A stretch of DNA of 64,000 nt from Terribacillus sp. FSL K6-0262 (GTDB lineage: Bacteria; Bacillota; Bacilli; Bacillales; Amphibacillaceae). Position 1 is the stretch's first letter. The number at the start of each line of letters is the position of its first letter. The notes beneath the pieces are model-generated. The model worked only from the letters and a program-made list of their open reading frames with translations, made no database searches and was not told the DNA's origin. A program made the position numbers and the translations under genes. Below are positions 55,227 to 64,000 of this stretch, in pieces. The DNA is taken from positions 1 through 64,000 of the forward strand of contig NZ_CP150277.1 in the NCBI RefSeq assembly GCF_037977385.1, written 5' to 3'.

Positions 55227-55667
55227 ATGAAAACCTATACGATCAGTGAAGTCGCAAAAGAATTAAATGTCACTGCATATACCTTGCGATACTATGATAA
55301 AGAAGGGCTCATGCCCTTTGTTGAACGCACAAGCAATGGACAAAGGTTGTTTAAAGAATCTGATATTGCCGCTTTAAAGGTGATTGAATGCCTGAAAGCT
55401 ACCGGGATGCCCATCAAGGAAATAAAGAATTTCATCGATTGGTGTTCGGAGGGAGATTCCACATTACAGCAGCGGTTCGACATGTTTGTGGAACGTAAAG
55501 CCGCTGTGGAAAGACAGATCAAGGAACTTCAGGATACCCTGGGACTCATCGATCATAAATGTTCATACTACAAGGAAGCATTGGAAGCCGGTACAGAAGC
55601 AATTCACAAACAAGATAAAATTGATATACCTGCTCAGCGAATTAACGAAGAAGGGATCTGCATCTGA
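55227..55667 (+). CDS. adhR: MerR-family regulator, AdhR-like
   Basis: A 146-aa regulator: MerR winged helix (TYTISEVAKELNVTAYTLRY, YDKEGLMPFVERTSNGQRLF) and a coiled coil (about 80-118) for dimerisation. Several Cys (IECLKATG, DWCSEGD, HKCSYY) could sense electrophiles; AdhR of B. subtilis acts through a conserved thiol. ATG 55227 follows TGGGAG. It lies between two 19-bp-spacer promoters that it should activate. Confidence 0.87.
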   Translation: MKTYTISEVAKELNVTAYTLRYYDKEGLMPFVERTSNGQRLFKESDIAALKVIECLKATGMPIKEIKNFIDWCSEGDSTLQQRFDMFVERKAAVERQIKELQDTLGLIDHKCSYYKEALEAGTEAIHKQDKIDIPAQRINEEGICI

Positions 55668-55692
55668 TAGTCGATGCAGATCCCTTCTTTTC
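55651..55692 (+). terminator. Terminator of adhR
   Basis: AAGGGATCTGCATC pairs with GATGCAGATCCCTT across an 8-nt loop spanning the stop codon, followed by CTTTT. Confidence 0.9.
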
Positions 55693-55721
55693 ACTTGTGA
55701 AAAATCAGGAGAGGTTTTCTC

Positions 55722-55752
55722 TTGCCATAGAGTCAGCTCTAAGGTATAGGCT
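55722..55752 (+). promoter_or_regulatory. AdhR-type promoter of the SDR gene
   Basis: TTGCCA (55722-55727), a 19-bp spacer and TAGGCT (55747-55752), with the dyad TAGAGTCAGCTCTA (55728-55741). The half-sites match those of the adhA promoter. An alternative -10, TATAGG, would give 17 bp. Confidence 0.8.
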
Positions 55753-55781
55753 TGATTTATCGCGATGAAGGAGGAATCAAA

Positions 55782-56528
55782 ATGACAATCGAAAACAAAG
55801 TAGTGGTAATTACGGGGGCTTCTTCCGGAATCGGGGAAGCAACTGCAAAATTATTGGCCAGCAAAGGCGCCAAAGTCGTCCTGGGCGCTCGCCGGGAAGA
55901 CAAATTGAAAGCATTGGCCGATGATATCCAAAATGCTGGCGGACAAGCCGCTTATCGGGTCACCGATGTTGTGAACCCGGACGATAGCAAGGAGCTTGTC
56001 CAGCTTGCGAAAGATACATTCGGCGGCGTCGATGTCATCTTCCTGAACGCTGGCCTTATGCCTAATGCACCTCTCTCCGCATTGAAAACGGATGAGTGGA
56101 ACAGCATGATCGACGTGAATATCAAAGGTGTCTTGAATGGCATCGCGGCAGTATTGCCTGCATTCACCACCCAAAAATCCGGTCATATCATCACTACCTC
56201 CTCCGTGGCTGGACTTAAAGCCTATCCAGGAGGCGCGGTTTATGGCGCAACCAAGTGGGCTGTCCGTGATCTGATGGAGGTTTTGCGCATGGAATCCGCC
56301 CAAGAAGGAACCAACATCCGCACAGCTACCATTTATCCTGCAGCAATCCACACGGAATTGCTGGATACAATCACGGATAAAAACACAGCTGAAGGTATGA
56401 CTGCCATGTACGAACAATATGGTATCACTCCTGATAGAGTTGCCAATGTTGTAGCATTCGCAATCGATCAGCCAGAAGATACAAATGTTAACGAATTTAC
56501 AATCGGACCAACTAATCAACCTTGGTAA
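55782..56528 (+). CDS. SDR oxidoreductase, aldehyde-response module
   Basis: A 248-aa classical SDR (YdfG/SDR5-like). Cofactor motif VVITGASSGIGEATAKLLAS, NAGLMP, TTSSVAGLKAYPGGAVYGAT with active-site Tyr and Lys intact, and a C-terminus AFAIDQPEDTNVNEFTIGPT. It is preceded by an AdhR-type promoter, so it likely joins adhA in aldehyde detoxification. RBS AAGGAGG is 7-8 nt before the ATG. A DUF2255 gene follows. Confidence 0.9.
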   Translation: MTIENKVVVITGASSGIGEATAKLLASKGAKVVLGARREDKLKALADDIQNAGGQAAYRVTDVVNPDDSKELVQLAKDTFGGVDVIFLNAGLMPNAPLSALKTDEWNSMIDVNIKGVLNGIAAVLPAFTTQKSGHIITTSSVAGLKAYPGGAVYGATKWAVRDLMEVLRMESAQEGTNIRTATIYPAAIHTELLDTITDKNTAEGMTAMYEQYGITPDRVANVVAFAIDQPEDTNVNEFTIGPTNQPW

Positions 56529-56563
56529 ACAAATCGGCTCACGGGAAAATCAATGGAGGAGGA

Positions 56564-56953
56564 ATGAAGATAATGGCTCTCTCATGGCCGAAAGAAGAAT
56601 TAGCGAAAATCAAAGGAACAGATGACCTTCACATCTCCCCATTTCGGGATGACGGAGTTACCTATGGCACTCCGACTTGGATTTGGTCGGTGGTGGTCGA
56701 TGAAAGCCTTTATGTGCGAGCATACAACGGAAAGCATTCACGTTGGTATAATGCTGCGCTAAAGCAGAAAGCGGGGCAAATCACTGCCGCTGGCATGACA
56801 AAAGAAGTCGTCTTCGAGCCTGTCGAAGGATCGATCAATGACAAAATCGATGAAGCTTATAAGGCAAAATACAAAAGCAGCCCTTATCTCGAGCCGATGA
56901 TCGGCAGAAGGACCCGAGCTGCGACAATGAAGATTCTACCACGCGATAATTAG
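56564..56953 (+). CDS. DUF2255 family protein
   Basis: A 129-aa protein of DUF2255, a split-barrel flavin-reductase-like fold (GVTYGTPTWIWSVVVDESLY, RAYNGKHSRWYNAALKQKAG). Function unknown; members often neighbour SDR enzymes. GGAGGAGGA directly precedes the ATG at 56564; the ATG three codons later is an alternative. It lies 35 nt after the SDR gene with no terminator between, so it is likely co-transcribed under AdhR control. Confidence 0.8.
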   Translation: MKIMALSWPKEELAKIKGTDDLHISPFRDDGVTYGTPTWIWSVVVDESLYVRAYNGKHSRWYNAALKQKAGQITAAGMTKEVVFEPVEGSINDKIDEAYKAKYKSSPYLEPMIGRRTRAATMKILPRDN

Positions 56954-56986
56954 TTCACATCACACACAAGCAAAGCTGTAAAGGCA

Positions 56987-57027
56987 TAAAAAGACTGTAC
57001 ATCCTTAAATGGTGTACAGTCTTTTTT
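56987..57027. terminator. Bidirectional terminator between DUF2255 and nupC-like genes
   Basis: AAAGACTGTACA pairs with TGTACAGTCTTT across an 11-nt loop, with A and T runs on both sides. Confidence 0.9.
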
Positions 57028-57032
57028 GGGTC

Positions 57033-58208
57033 TTAGAGGAACAAACCGACAATCGTACCAGTCAATACGGATCCCATGGTAGCCACCAACAGGACTTTCA
57101 ACCCTACTTTCGCCAGCAGGCTTGCCTGCTTCTGATCGATTGCCTGCACTGTTCCCAGAATCATACCTATGGAAGAGAAGTTAGCAAATGAAATCAAGTA
57201 GGCTGATACGATACCTACTGTCTTTGTAGACATATCCGGAATCATCTTAACGAAATCCGTAATGGCAACAAATTCATTGGCAGCCACTTTGGTTCCCATG
57301 ACAGAGCCTGCATTCAGGATTTCGGAGGCCGGGATTCCCATGATGTATGCTACAGGTGCAAAAACATACCCTATAAGTTCCTGGAAGGTCATTCCTACCA
57401 AGCCATCGAGTATAAAGTTGATCATCGCCAGCAGCGCCATATAGGTGATCAGCATCGCTCCCACGATAAGAGCTGTTTTACCCCCTAATAATGTACCGTT
57501 ACCAATGGCTTCAAAAAAGGATTTATCCGTATTCATTTCTTTGATATCGATGTCATAGTCCTCTTCACTTTTAACAGGAGCTACAATGGATGATAAAATC
57601 AGACCTGAAAATACGTTTATCGGCAATGCCACCAGGACATACTCGGCAGGAATCAGCTGTAAATAAGCTCCGAGCGTCGAACAGGATACCGCAACAAGAG
57701 ATGAAGTAGCAACGATGAACAGACGGTTTGGGTTAAGCTTGTGAATTTGGGATTTTACAGAGATGATTGCAGTTGTATCGCCGAATATCATGGAATTCAC
57801 GGCCACAAATGATTCGACCTTGGGAAGTCCAGTTATCTTGGACACCAGACCGCCTATATACTTGATAGCCAATGGCAGTATTCTGGTATAAGTTAAAATG
57901 GAAAGCAATGCTGATACGAAAATAATCATCATAAGAACATCAAGGAAGAAATAGCCTTTTGTCGATAGGTCACCAAATACAAAGGAGATTCCTTCATGTC
58001 CGAAGGAAAGTACTTTGGAAAATACATCTACTATTTTCTTTATGATTGTTCTGCCGATTGAAGTATTCAGCAAAAACCAAGCCAGTATAAGCTGAACAGC
58101 CAGCATGATACCGGTTGCTCGATAATTGATATTCTTTTTATCGTTTGACATAGCCCATGCCACAGCGACTAAAACAAGTATTCCTAAAACTCCAATAACA
58201 ATTGACAC
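57033..58208 (-). CDS. nupC: Concentrative nucleoside transporter, NupC type
   Basis: A 391-aa membrane protein of the CNT family with about ten spans. Signatures are GKVESFVAVNS-like LPKVESFVAVNSMIFGDTTA, ALPINVFSGLILSS and NAGSVMGTKVAANEFVA. It imports nucleosides with protons or sodium. The start is taken as GTG at 58208, 8 nt after GGAGG; an upstream ATG (13 codons) lacks a ribosome site. B. subtilis has several paralogues, so the exact name is tentative. Confidence 0.87.
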   Translation of the reverse strand: MSIVIGVLGILVLVAVAWAMSNDKKNINYRATGIMLAVQLILAWFLLNTSIGRTIIKKIVDVFSKVLSFGHEGISFVFGDLSTKGYFFLDVLMMIIFVSALLSILTYTRILPLAIKYIGGLVSKITGLPKVESFVAVNSMIFGDTTAIISVKSQIHKLNPNRLFIVATSSLVAVSCSTLGAYLQLIPAEYVLVALPINVFSGLILSSIVAPVKSEEDYDIDIKEMNTDKSFFEAIGNGTLLGGKTALIVGAMLITYMALLAMINFILDGLVGMTFQELIGYVFAPVAYIMGIPASEILNAGSVMGTKVAANEFVAITDFVKMIPDMSTKTVGIVSAYLISFANFSSIGMILGTVQAIDQKQASLLAKVGLKVLLVATMGSVLTGTIVGLFL

Positions 58209-59104
58209 TTCATTTACCTCCAACCCTGCAGAACCAACAATAGTCAACAGTGAAATTCCTTTTTTGCTTAGCTTTGGACAATTTTAATGTATGAACGGTT
58301 TTGCAAGGAAGAAGAAGTCTTATCCACAGCAATTACGTCTCTATTAAAATTTTGTGCTCCGCCATATGATTATCTTTCATCCATATCTATATGTAAGAAT
58401 AATCACTGTCAAAAGTACCCCAAAACTATTGTCATCTATTATGACATATTTATTTTTACATGATAACACTTTTAGAATTAGTTATATTATTTTCATTTTT
58501 CCTAAAATACTTTCAACTAAGTCGGAGCATTTTCCTAAACGAATCCTAAATCAATAAACACATTATGCCTTCCTGACACAATAAAAATTCCTTCGATTCT
58601 GCAAGGTGTGCCAATCTCTTCCATTGTTTTATATAAGTAGATGCACCTGTAAAATCACTTTGGTTATATATCTTATAAAGCCGTATCTCCATCGGTTGAT
58701 TAAATGGATACCTGAAGCGACATCGTGTATAAGGAAGTATTGTGTTGATCTATATACGATATAAGTTATACTAATTGCGTTTTTCTGCTATCGACAGAAC
58801 ATAATCGCTTGGAATACGCTCCTGACGTTTTATGCATATAAGTGAGCATTTCAGCTGTGCTGGCCTGATTTGTCTTGCAGACCGGTTACTTCTCACCATT
58901 CTCCTCCTGATTTATCGATATAAAAAGACAGCCTGCAGCTGCCTGTGACGTATACTTACTTTTTTAGACTGGCAGCATACAAAGGACCATTCAGCGTAAT
59001 CGCAGTAATGATACGAACCATTTCTTGAGGAGATTCTTTTCTGCCGCTATATGTTCACCTCTCCTTTATAGTTTACCAGATCTAATTTACAAGGTTTCAT
59101 ATCG
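58209..59104. other. Gene-poor 0.9-kb gap
   Basis: AT-rich sequence without a convincing gene on either strand. A 67-aa plus-strand frame near 58354-58557 has no ribosome site and low-complexity hydrophobic content. ATATACGATATAA at 58752-58764 is a weak dyad. A small-protein remnant lies at 58956-59060. Confidence 0.5.
58956..59060 (-). pseudogene. Possible small-gene remnant
   Basis: The minus strand holds a good ribosome site AAAGGAGAGGTG (about 59063-59074) followed by a frame reading SGRKESPQEMVRIITAITLN then GPLYAASLKK and stop. No ATG, GTG or TTG follows the site in this frame; the expected start reads TAT. It may be a decayed small gene or use an internal ATG (59021). Confidence 0.35.
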
Positions 59105-59137
59105 AAAAAAAGCTGCCGGGAAACCCGGCAGCTTTTT
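59105..59137. terminator. Terminator of the Rieske oxidoreductase gene
   Basis: AAAAGCTGCCGGG pairs with CCCGGCAGCTTTT around a 3-nt loop, with A/T runs on both sides. Confidence 0.92.
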
Positions 59138-59143
59138 GTCTAT

Positions 59144-60646
59144 CTATTCCCTATCCAGTGCCCGCAATGCAGGTCCTTCCACAACTTCCCCTTCCGCTGT
59201 GAAGCGGGAGCCGTGACAGGAACAATCCCATGTATGGTCGGCGTCATTCCAGGAAACCGGGCAGCCATTATGGGTGCAGGAGGCACTCATTTCATGCAGT
59301 TCCCCCTTATCATCCCTATAGTAGGCCATTGTCTGTCCATTTTTCTCGAGGATGGCGCCTGTTCCATTCGGCAGATCATCCGGCCTGATAACTGTTTCAT
59401 TACCGGTGCGGTTCACATCGTCTTCGCCGAGGGTTTCAGGTTCTGCTTCTTCCATTTCCCTGCCGATTCTGTATACATCAGCAAACTCATTATCTTTACC
59501 CTCAATCAAATCGGCAAGCAATGTAGCTGCTGCAACCCCGTTGGATAACCCCCATTTTCCGAAGCCGGTCGCTGTGTAGATTCCGGGTGCATCATCACTG
59601 ACTTTACCGATGAATGGCAGCTGATCCGTCGTAAGCAGGTCATGACTGGACCAATGCTCATAAAGTTCCTCCACGCCGAACTGCTCTTCGGCAAATTGAT
59701 GGATTTTCTCATAGCGATCGAGAACGGAAGACCCATCTCCTGTCACATGGGACTCACCGCCGACAAGGACATAGTGATCTTCCCCCTTTTTCAGGCTCCG
59801 AATGGAACGTTTCGGGGATTCGAGACTGATATACATGCCCTTGGAATAAGGCTTTTTCGACTTGATGGCGATACCGTAGGAGTTTTTCGGATCCATGTTC
59901 GAGGAGAAGTATTGATTCTCCACCTGCAGCGGGAAATGTGTGGCGCTTACCACATGATTGGCTGTGATGGTATGCCCGTTTTCGGTATGCACGACTGGAC
60001 GGGATTCTGTATCGAAGGAAACAGCCAATGTCTGTTCATAGATGCTTCCTCCCCGCAGTTCGATTTCCTTCAGCAAGCCGACCAAATATTTCACCGGGTG
60101 GAACTGGGCTTGCTGGCGCATCACGGCAGCTGCTTTGATGGGAATATCCAGCGGCATGGAGTCCGTCAAGTATCCATCGATGTGAAGTCTCCGGTAGGCA
60201 TCGACCTCTTTTTCGATTATGTCTGCCCCCTCATCCAGCTGCGTATAGATATATGCCTCCTGCTCTTCGAATTCACAGTCGATGCCATGCTCGGCTGCTG
60301 TATCCTTCACATAATTGATTGCCCGCAAATTCGCTTGGAAATAATTTTTGGCAATCTCCTCGCCGTAACGTTCTATCAAACCTTGATAAATGATATCATG
60401 CTGCGCAGTCAGTTTACTGGTCGTATACCCCGTAGTACCTGAAATCAGCTCGCGTCCCTCGATAAGCACGACACGCCTGCCTCGCTTGATCAGCTCATAA
60501 GCTGTCGTGATACCGGCAATTCCTGCACCAATGACCAAAATGTCCGTATCCAGGTCTTGATCCAGTTCTGGATACGATGGCATATCCACTGAATTGCGCC
60601 AATAGGATGACGGTTTAACCGAGAAAAGCTTTTTTGCCTGCTCCAT
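59144..60646 (-). CDS. FAD-dependent oxidoreductase with C-terminal Rieske domain
   Basis: A 500-aa DAO-family flavoprotein. FAD site DILVIGAGIAGITTAYELIK near residue 35; C-terminal Rieske 2Fe-2S domain (about 405-500) with the ligand pairs CTHNGC and CSCHGSRF. B. subtilis YhfW has the same layout and size. The substrate is unknown; electrons probably pass between FAD and the cluster. AGGAGG precedes the ATG. It is a single gene with a strong terminator. Confidence 0.9.
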   Translation of the reverse strand: MEQAKKLFSVKPSSYWRNSVDMPSYPELDQDLDTDILVIGAGIAGITTAYELIKRGRRVVLIEGRELISGTTGYTTSKLTAQHDIIYQGLIERYGEEIAKNYFQANLRAINYVKDTAAEHGIDCEFEEQEAYIYTQLDEGADIIEKEVDAYRRLHIDGYLTDSMPLDIPIKAAAVMRQQAQFHPVKYLVGLLKEIELRGGSIYEQTLAVSFDTESRPVVHTENGHTITANHVVSATHFPLQVENQYFSSNMDPKNSYGIAIKSKKPYSKGMYISLESPKRSIRSLKKGEDHYVLVGGESHVTGDGSSVLDRYEKIHQFAEEQFGVEELYEHWSSHDLLTTDQLPFIGKVSDDAPGIYTATGFGKWGLSNGVAAATLLADLIEGKDNEFADVYRIGREMEEAEPETLGEDDVNRTGNETVIRPDDLPNGTGAILEKNGQTMAYYRDDKGELHEMSASCTHNGCPVSWNDADHTWDCSCHGSRFTAEGEVVEGPALRALDRE

Positions 60647-60706
60647 AACTGTAAACCTCCTGAATTGCTATCTATTTGGTTATACAGTATCCTGGATTGC
60701 TATCGG

Positions 60707-63700
60707 TCAAACTTCTTCCTGCAAAAGGGAAGTGAAAGTCTCCACTGCCCGCTGCAGCTGCTGGCGGGATGAATCGTCTGCCAGAGCACGAAGCAGACCG
60801 GCATAGTAGCTCGACAGCTGTCCGGCCGCCTGTTCCTTGAGCCTCGCTTCTTCCGTCTGCCAGATTTGCTCGTAATGTCGGGTCATAGCGTCTGTATATT
60901 CTTGCAGGATTCCGGCTAGAAGCGGCTCCATCAGCTTGAGCAGTTCCTCTTTCAGCTTCTCTTTTTCATTTCCTTGGAAAAAGGCTCTCGGTCCGCGGTA
61001 CTGCTTCTGCAGTCGCGCCACCGTCCCCTGCTCCAAGCGGAAAATCGTTTTTGGCGGCGCAGTTTCCGGCAGTTTATCATGATCAGGTGCTGCGAATGAC
61101 AATGCTTCGTCCACTGCCTGCACAGCTTGTTCCAATCCCATCTTCCATCTATCTGCTTGCTCTCGCACGGTTCTGTCGACACGGATTGTAACAGCACGGT
61201 ATTCCTGTTCCAGCTGTATTTGGATAAGCTTTTCAAACTCGCGTAGCTGGCGGGCCACTTCCTCTTTACCTGCTGCGCCGGTGCTTTTGATCAGTGACGG
61301 ATTAAAGCATTTCTTGAATAGATCATTTGCTTCCAAGAGCTGCCTTTCCTTTACATAATGCAGCTGTTTCTCGATTCGTTGGGTGATGGCTTGTTGGAAT
61401 ACAGGCTGTGAATAAGTATGAGCCTTATCCAATACCTCCTCCCGCTGCCTTTTATACTGCCTGATTTTCTGCAATTTCGCTTCTTCATCCAAATCCACGG
61501 CTTCGGCATATGCTTGAAGCTGTCCATATTGCCTTGTCAATTCCTGCTGGGCGCCTTGGATGATGACTTCTGTCAGTTCGTCGCGTATGAATCCACCAAG
61601 ATCCTGTTCAAGCCTCTCAAGTCCTGAACCAAGCTGGGCGGAAGTTTGTTTCTCCTGCAGGCCAAGCAAGCTGCTCAAAGCGAAAAGACGAGGCTGCCTG
61701 ATATGGAAGTTTGCCAGATTGGCTGTTACGTAGGAGGTGACATAATTTATTTCCTCTTCATCCTTAGCCAGGTCGCTGGCATTCACGATAAAGAACATAT
61801 TGTCTTTTTCCAAGGCTCCTTTTACCTTGCCCAGCTGCTGCAGTACTTGTTCATCCGCTTTAGAGAAAGCATGATTATAGTAAGTGACGAACAAAATGGC
61901 ATCCGCATGCTTCATGAATTGGAAGGTCACATCCGTATGGCGGGCGTTGACAGAATCGGCTCCGGGTGTATCGATCAATGTGATTCCTTGGCTTAGGAAT
62001 TCATTCTCCAGATAAACGGTTATTTGCTCAATGAAGCAGCTTATCGTCTCCTTTGTCACATGGTCGCTGAATGCTGCGAACGGGATTTCTCCCTCTGTTC
62101 CAAGCTTGGCGTGAACAAAACTGTATCCGTTCTGAACGGCCTGCAGAAACACTTGATGCCTTTTATCGCTTACAAGCTCGGCAGGGTTTTGCGATAAGAA
62201 TTCCTCCAGACTCATCTGCTTTCCGCTGAGACTCTCGATATCTGCTTCGATCTGCAGGCGGGATTTCCATTTGACGAGCACCGTTCGATGCGGATGCTGG
62301 CTTGTTGCCTGCTTCAGCATATTGATGGAAGCTGTCGTCGGATTAGGAGATACCGGCAGCATGCTTTCCCCGAGCAGCGCATTGGCAAACGATGATTTAC
62401 CGGCGCTGAAAGCTCCAAAGAGCACCAATGTATAATCCTGATGTATCAATTTTTCTTGTCTATTCTTGATATCTTCAATCGCCGCTTGAAAACCTTCCAC
62501 ACCTTGAAGGGCCGCTGCTGCGCGATCAAGATCTTGCACCATCTGTTCCGGAGATCGTTTTGCAGTCCGTCTCTGCTTTTCAATCGATGGTTTTTCCGGC
62601 GTTTCAGTCGATTTACCTGGTTCCTCCGGCAGCTCCATCATTTCTTTCATCCGATACCTGTCTGCCAGGGCTTCCCTTGTTTGTTCGATGATATGTGCGT
62701 CCCTTTGCTGGCCCGTTTGCTGTATACGCTTGGCAAGTGCTTCAAAGGACTGTTTCAGCTGATCGATTTCCATTTTGATTCGCTCATTTTCTGCGGCTTT
62801 TCGTTTCTCCTGCTGTTCCAGGCGTTCTGCTTCTTGATAGGCACTCTGGGTCGTATTGACGGCAGCTTCCACTACTTGCAGTGCGGCTTTTTTAAAGCTG
62901 AGCTTAATATGATCCTGAACTGCCGCTGTATACACGAGCGTATAGGTCCCATTCATGCTTGCTCCCGGCTGGACATGCTGCTCCAATAAATCAGCCGGCA
63001 GTTCCGCCGCAAATTCCTGCAGCAGGACTTGTACCGATTCCGTATATACATCATGCCTCCTGGCCCAGTCACGCAGCTTGTCACGCAGTCTCCAAGTCAG
63101 CTGCTTCTCGATTTGCTGCTGAATCATCCCTTCCGTCTTGGCACGCCGTTGTTCCCGCTCCTCTGCCGTTTTCCGTTTACTGCCGAACAAGCCGACCTTG
63201 AAGTCAGGAAAAGTGGATTCCAAATATTCCTCAGCCGCATCACGTACTTCAAAAGGCATCAGATTGGCATTCTTCAAGGTCTGCAGAATCGTCTCGCGAC
63301 CATCTTCCTCTGCTGCTTTCTGTTTCCCGCGCCAGTTACTGGCTGCATCCGCAGCAGCATCATCCAATTGATGGAGCGTTTCCATCAATATCGCTTCTTT
63401 TTCCGCAAGTTCTTGTTTCTTTTCCTGGAGATAGTAAGTGATCAGTCGCTGTCTGCCTCGCTCCACTCCTGCTTTATGCAGCCGCTCTCTGTCTCCAAGC
63501 AGGAGATCCATCTTCTCTTTCACAGCAGAAAGCTGATTGCGCTTATGGTCCGTCTCCTTCAGCGTTGTGTAATAAACAGCTTCAGGTGTGATGCCCCACT
63601 GTTCGAATACATTGGCGACTCCATGTTGAAAATCATACCAGGAAAGCTCTTCATCACGATGCTTATCGATTTGATTGATGATCAGATAGAATGGCTGCCC

Positions 63701-64000
63701 TTGATCGGAAAGCTGCTGTAAAAACAGTAAATTCACTTCCGATTGGACATGATTGTAATCAGTCACATAAAACATCGCATCCACAAGATGCAGTGCTGAT
63801 TCGGTCATCAAACGGTCTGCATCATCACTTGCATCGATCCCCGGTGTATCCATCAAAGCGATACCGTATGGAAGATTGGTTTGATCGTCTTGAATTGCGA
63901 TTCTTTGAATGTCTTTATTGCGGCAATATGTATCCAAGGTCTCTTTCCGATATGGCGCTGGCAGTTTATATTTCGTATCATCCGATCCATAGGCAAAGAC
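60707..64000 (-). CDS. dynA: Dynamin-like GTPase with two GTPase modules (5' end cut by window)
   Basis: At least 1097 aa of a large bacterial dynamin; the frame stays open through base 64000, so the N-terminus lies outside. The first module shows G3 DTPGIDASDD and G4 NQIDKH. The second has a full set: P-loop FGAFSAGKSSFANALLG, G2 PTTASIN, G3 IDTPGADSVNA and G4 VNASDLAKD. Long coiled-coil stalks lie between and after. B. subtilis DynA (1193 aa) has the same fused arrangement and tethers and fuses membranes, helping against phage and membrane damage. The apparent Met at 63937 is internal. Confidence 0.93.
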   Translation of the reverse strand, partial: VFAYGSDDTKYKLPAPYRKETLDTYCRNKDIQRIAIQDDQTNLPYGIALMDTPGIDASDDADRLMTESALHLVDAMFYVTDYNHVQSEVNLLFLQQLSDQGQPFYLIINQIDKHRDEELSWYDFQHGVANVFEQWGITPEAVYYTTLKETDHKRNQLSAVKEKMDLLLGDRERLHKAGVERGRQRLITYYLQEKKQELAEKEAILMETLHQLDDAAADAASNWRGKQKAAEEDGRETILQTLKNANLMPFEVRDAAEEYLESTFPDFKVGLFGSKRKTAEEREQRRAKTEGMIQQQIEKQLTWRLRDKLRDWARRHDVYTESVQVLLQEFAAELPADLLEQHVQPGASMNGTYTLVYTAAVQDHIKLSFKKAALQVVEAAVNTTQSAYQEAERLEQQEKRKAAENERIKMEIDQLKQSFEALAKRIQQTGQQRDAHIIEQTREALADRYRMKEMMELPEEPGKSTETPEKPSIEKQRRTAKRSPEQMVQDLDRAAAALQGVEGFQAAIEDIKNRQEKLIHQDYTLVLFGAFSAGKSSFANALLGESMLPVSPNPTTASINMLKQATSQHPHRTVLVKWKSRLQIEADIESLSGKQMSLEEFLSQNPAELVSDKRHQVFLQAVQNGYSFVHAKLGTEGEIPFAAFSDHVTKETISCFIEQITVYLENEFLSQGITLIDTPGADSVNARHTDVTFQFMKHADAILFVTYYNHAFSKADEQVLQQLGKVKGALEKDNMFFIVNASDLAKDEEEINYVTSYVTANLANFHIRQPRLFALSSLLGLQEKQTSAQLGSGLERLEQDLGGFIRDELTEVIIQGAQQELTRQYGQLQAYAEAVDLDEEAKLQKIRQYKRQREEVLDKAHTYSQPVFQQAITQRIEKQLHYVKERQLLEANDLFKKCFNPSLIKSTGAAGKEEVARQLREFEKLIQIQLEQEYRAVTIRVDRTVREQADRWKMGLEQAVQAVDEALSFAAPDHDKLPETAPPKTIFRLEQGTVARLQKQYRGPRAFFQGNEKEKLKEELLKLMEPLLAGILQEYTDAMTRHYEQIWQTEEARLKEQAAGQLSSYYAGLLRALADDSSRQQLQRAVETFTSLLQEEV

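Noticed and set aside
58354..58557. 67-aa plus-strand frame in the gene-poor gap
   Set aside because: No ribosome site, AT-driven composition and no recognisable features.
59642..60442. 266-codon plus-strand frame
   Set aside because: Antisense to the Rieske oxidoreductase gene, which has clear FAD and 2Fe-2S motifs.
63029..63721. 230-codon plus-strand frame
   Set aside because: Antisense to dynA; hydrophobic low-complexity translation typical of a shadow frame.
1..64000. CRISPR array, tRNA or rRNA genes, intact insertion sequence or prophage
   Set aside because: No regularly spaced repeats, cloverleaf sequences, rRNA-like stretches, transposase or phage structural genes were recognised by eye; a tRNAscan or HMM run could still find something missed.

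Overview
The window reads as chromosome of a low-to-moderate-GC Gram-positive of the family Bacillaceae. The signs are strong AGGAGG-type ribosome sites, frequent GTG and TTG starts, a gltAB/gltC divergon, a hisZGDB..FI operon with HisZ and PHP-type HisJ, a B. subtilis-type sporulenol (sqhC) cyclase, HemAT, YpcP, YhfW-like and DynA homologues, and cre, XylR-, MhqR- and AdhR-type operators. The genus cannot be fixed from sequence alone; a salt-tolerant soil genus such as Terribacillus or Virgibacillus is only a guess. No tRNA, rRNA, CRISPR array, intact insertion sequence or prophage was seen.

Layout. 1-12 kb: housekeeping and stress genes (CBS protein, quinone-responsive dioxygenase with an MhqR-like box, DUF2812 gene behind a tandem palindromic operator, PBP4a-type carboxypeptidase, exoA, quinone reductase, sqhC, an atypical SDR, a 42-aa phage-like ORF, proB without proA, a branched-chain aminotransferase). 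12-24 kb: a DUF948-like protein, hemAT, glutamate synthase gltAB with divergent gltC, ypcP, msrA, an LLM flavin oxidoreductase. 24-28 kb: an AT-richer stretch with a VOC protein, WYL regulator, frameshifted amidohydrolase, GNAT acetyltransferase and a TRM11-like methyltransferase.

28.5-42.6 kb is a hemicellulose/xylose island. xylFGH (ABC import), xylA and xylB form one minus-strand operon behind a XylR palindrome. A DUF624 gene, a 281-bp repeat with terminal inverted repeats, a second sugar ABC transporter (probably for xylo-oligosaccharides), the ROK repressor xylR and a GH43 beta-xylosidase follow. A second XylR half-palindrome lies between the oligosaccharide transporter and xylR. 42.6-49.3 kb holds the histidine operon hisZGDBHFI, which lacks hisA, with hisJ divergent. 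A secreted GH43 arabinanase behind a perfect cre site follows, so the sugar-polymer theme continues past the his genes.

50.6-57 kb holds small stress and regulatory modules: an SDR/TetR divergon with duplicated operators, one embedded in a 48-bp palindrome, and an apparently leaderless tetR; an HPr/Crh-like protein lacking both phosphorylation sites; an SDR remnant beside an orphan LysR gene; and an adhA/adhR/SDR/DUF2255 aldehyde-response module with two MerR-type 19-bp-spacer promoters. 57-64 kb has a CNT nucleoside transporter, a gene-poor 0.9 kb gap, a Rieske/FAD oxidoreductase and the 3' part of a two-headed dynamin (dynA) running off the right edge.
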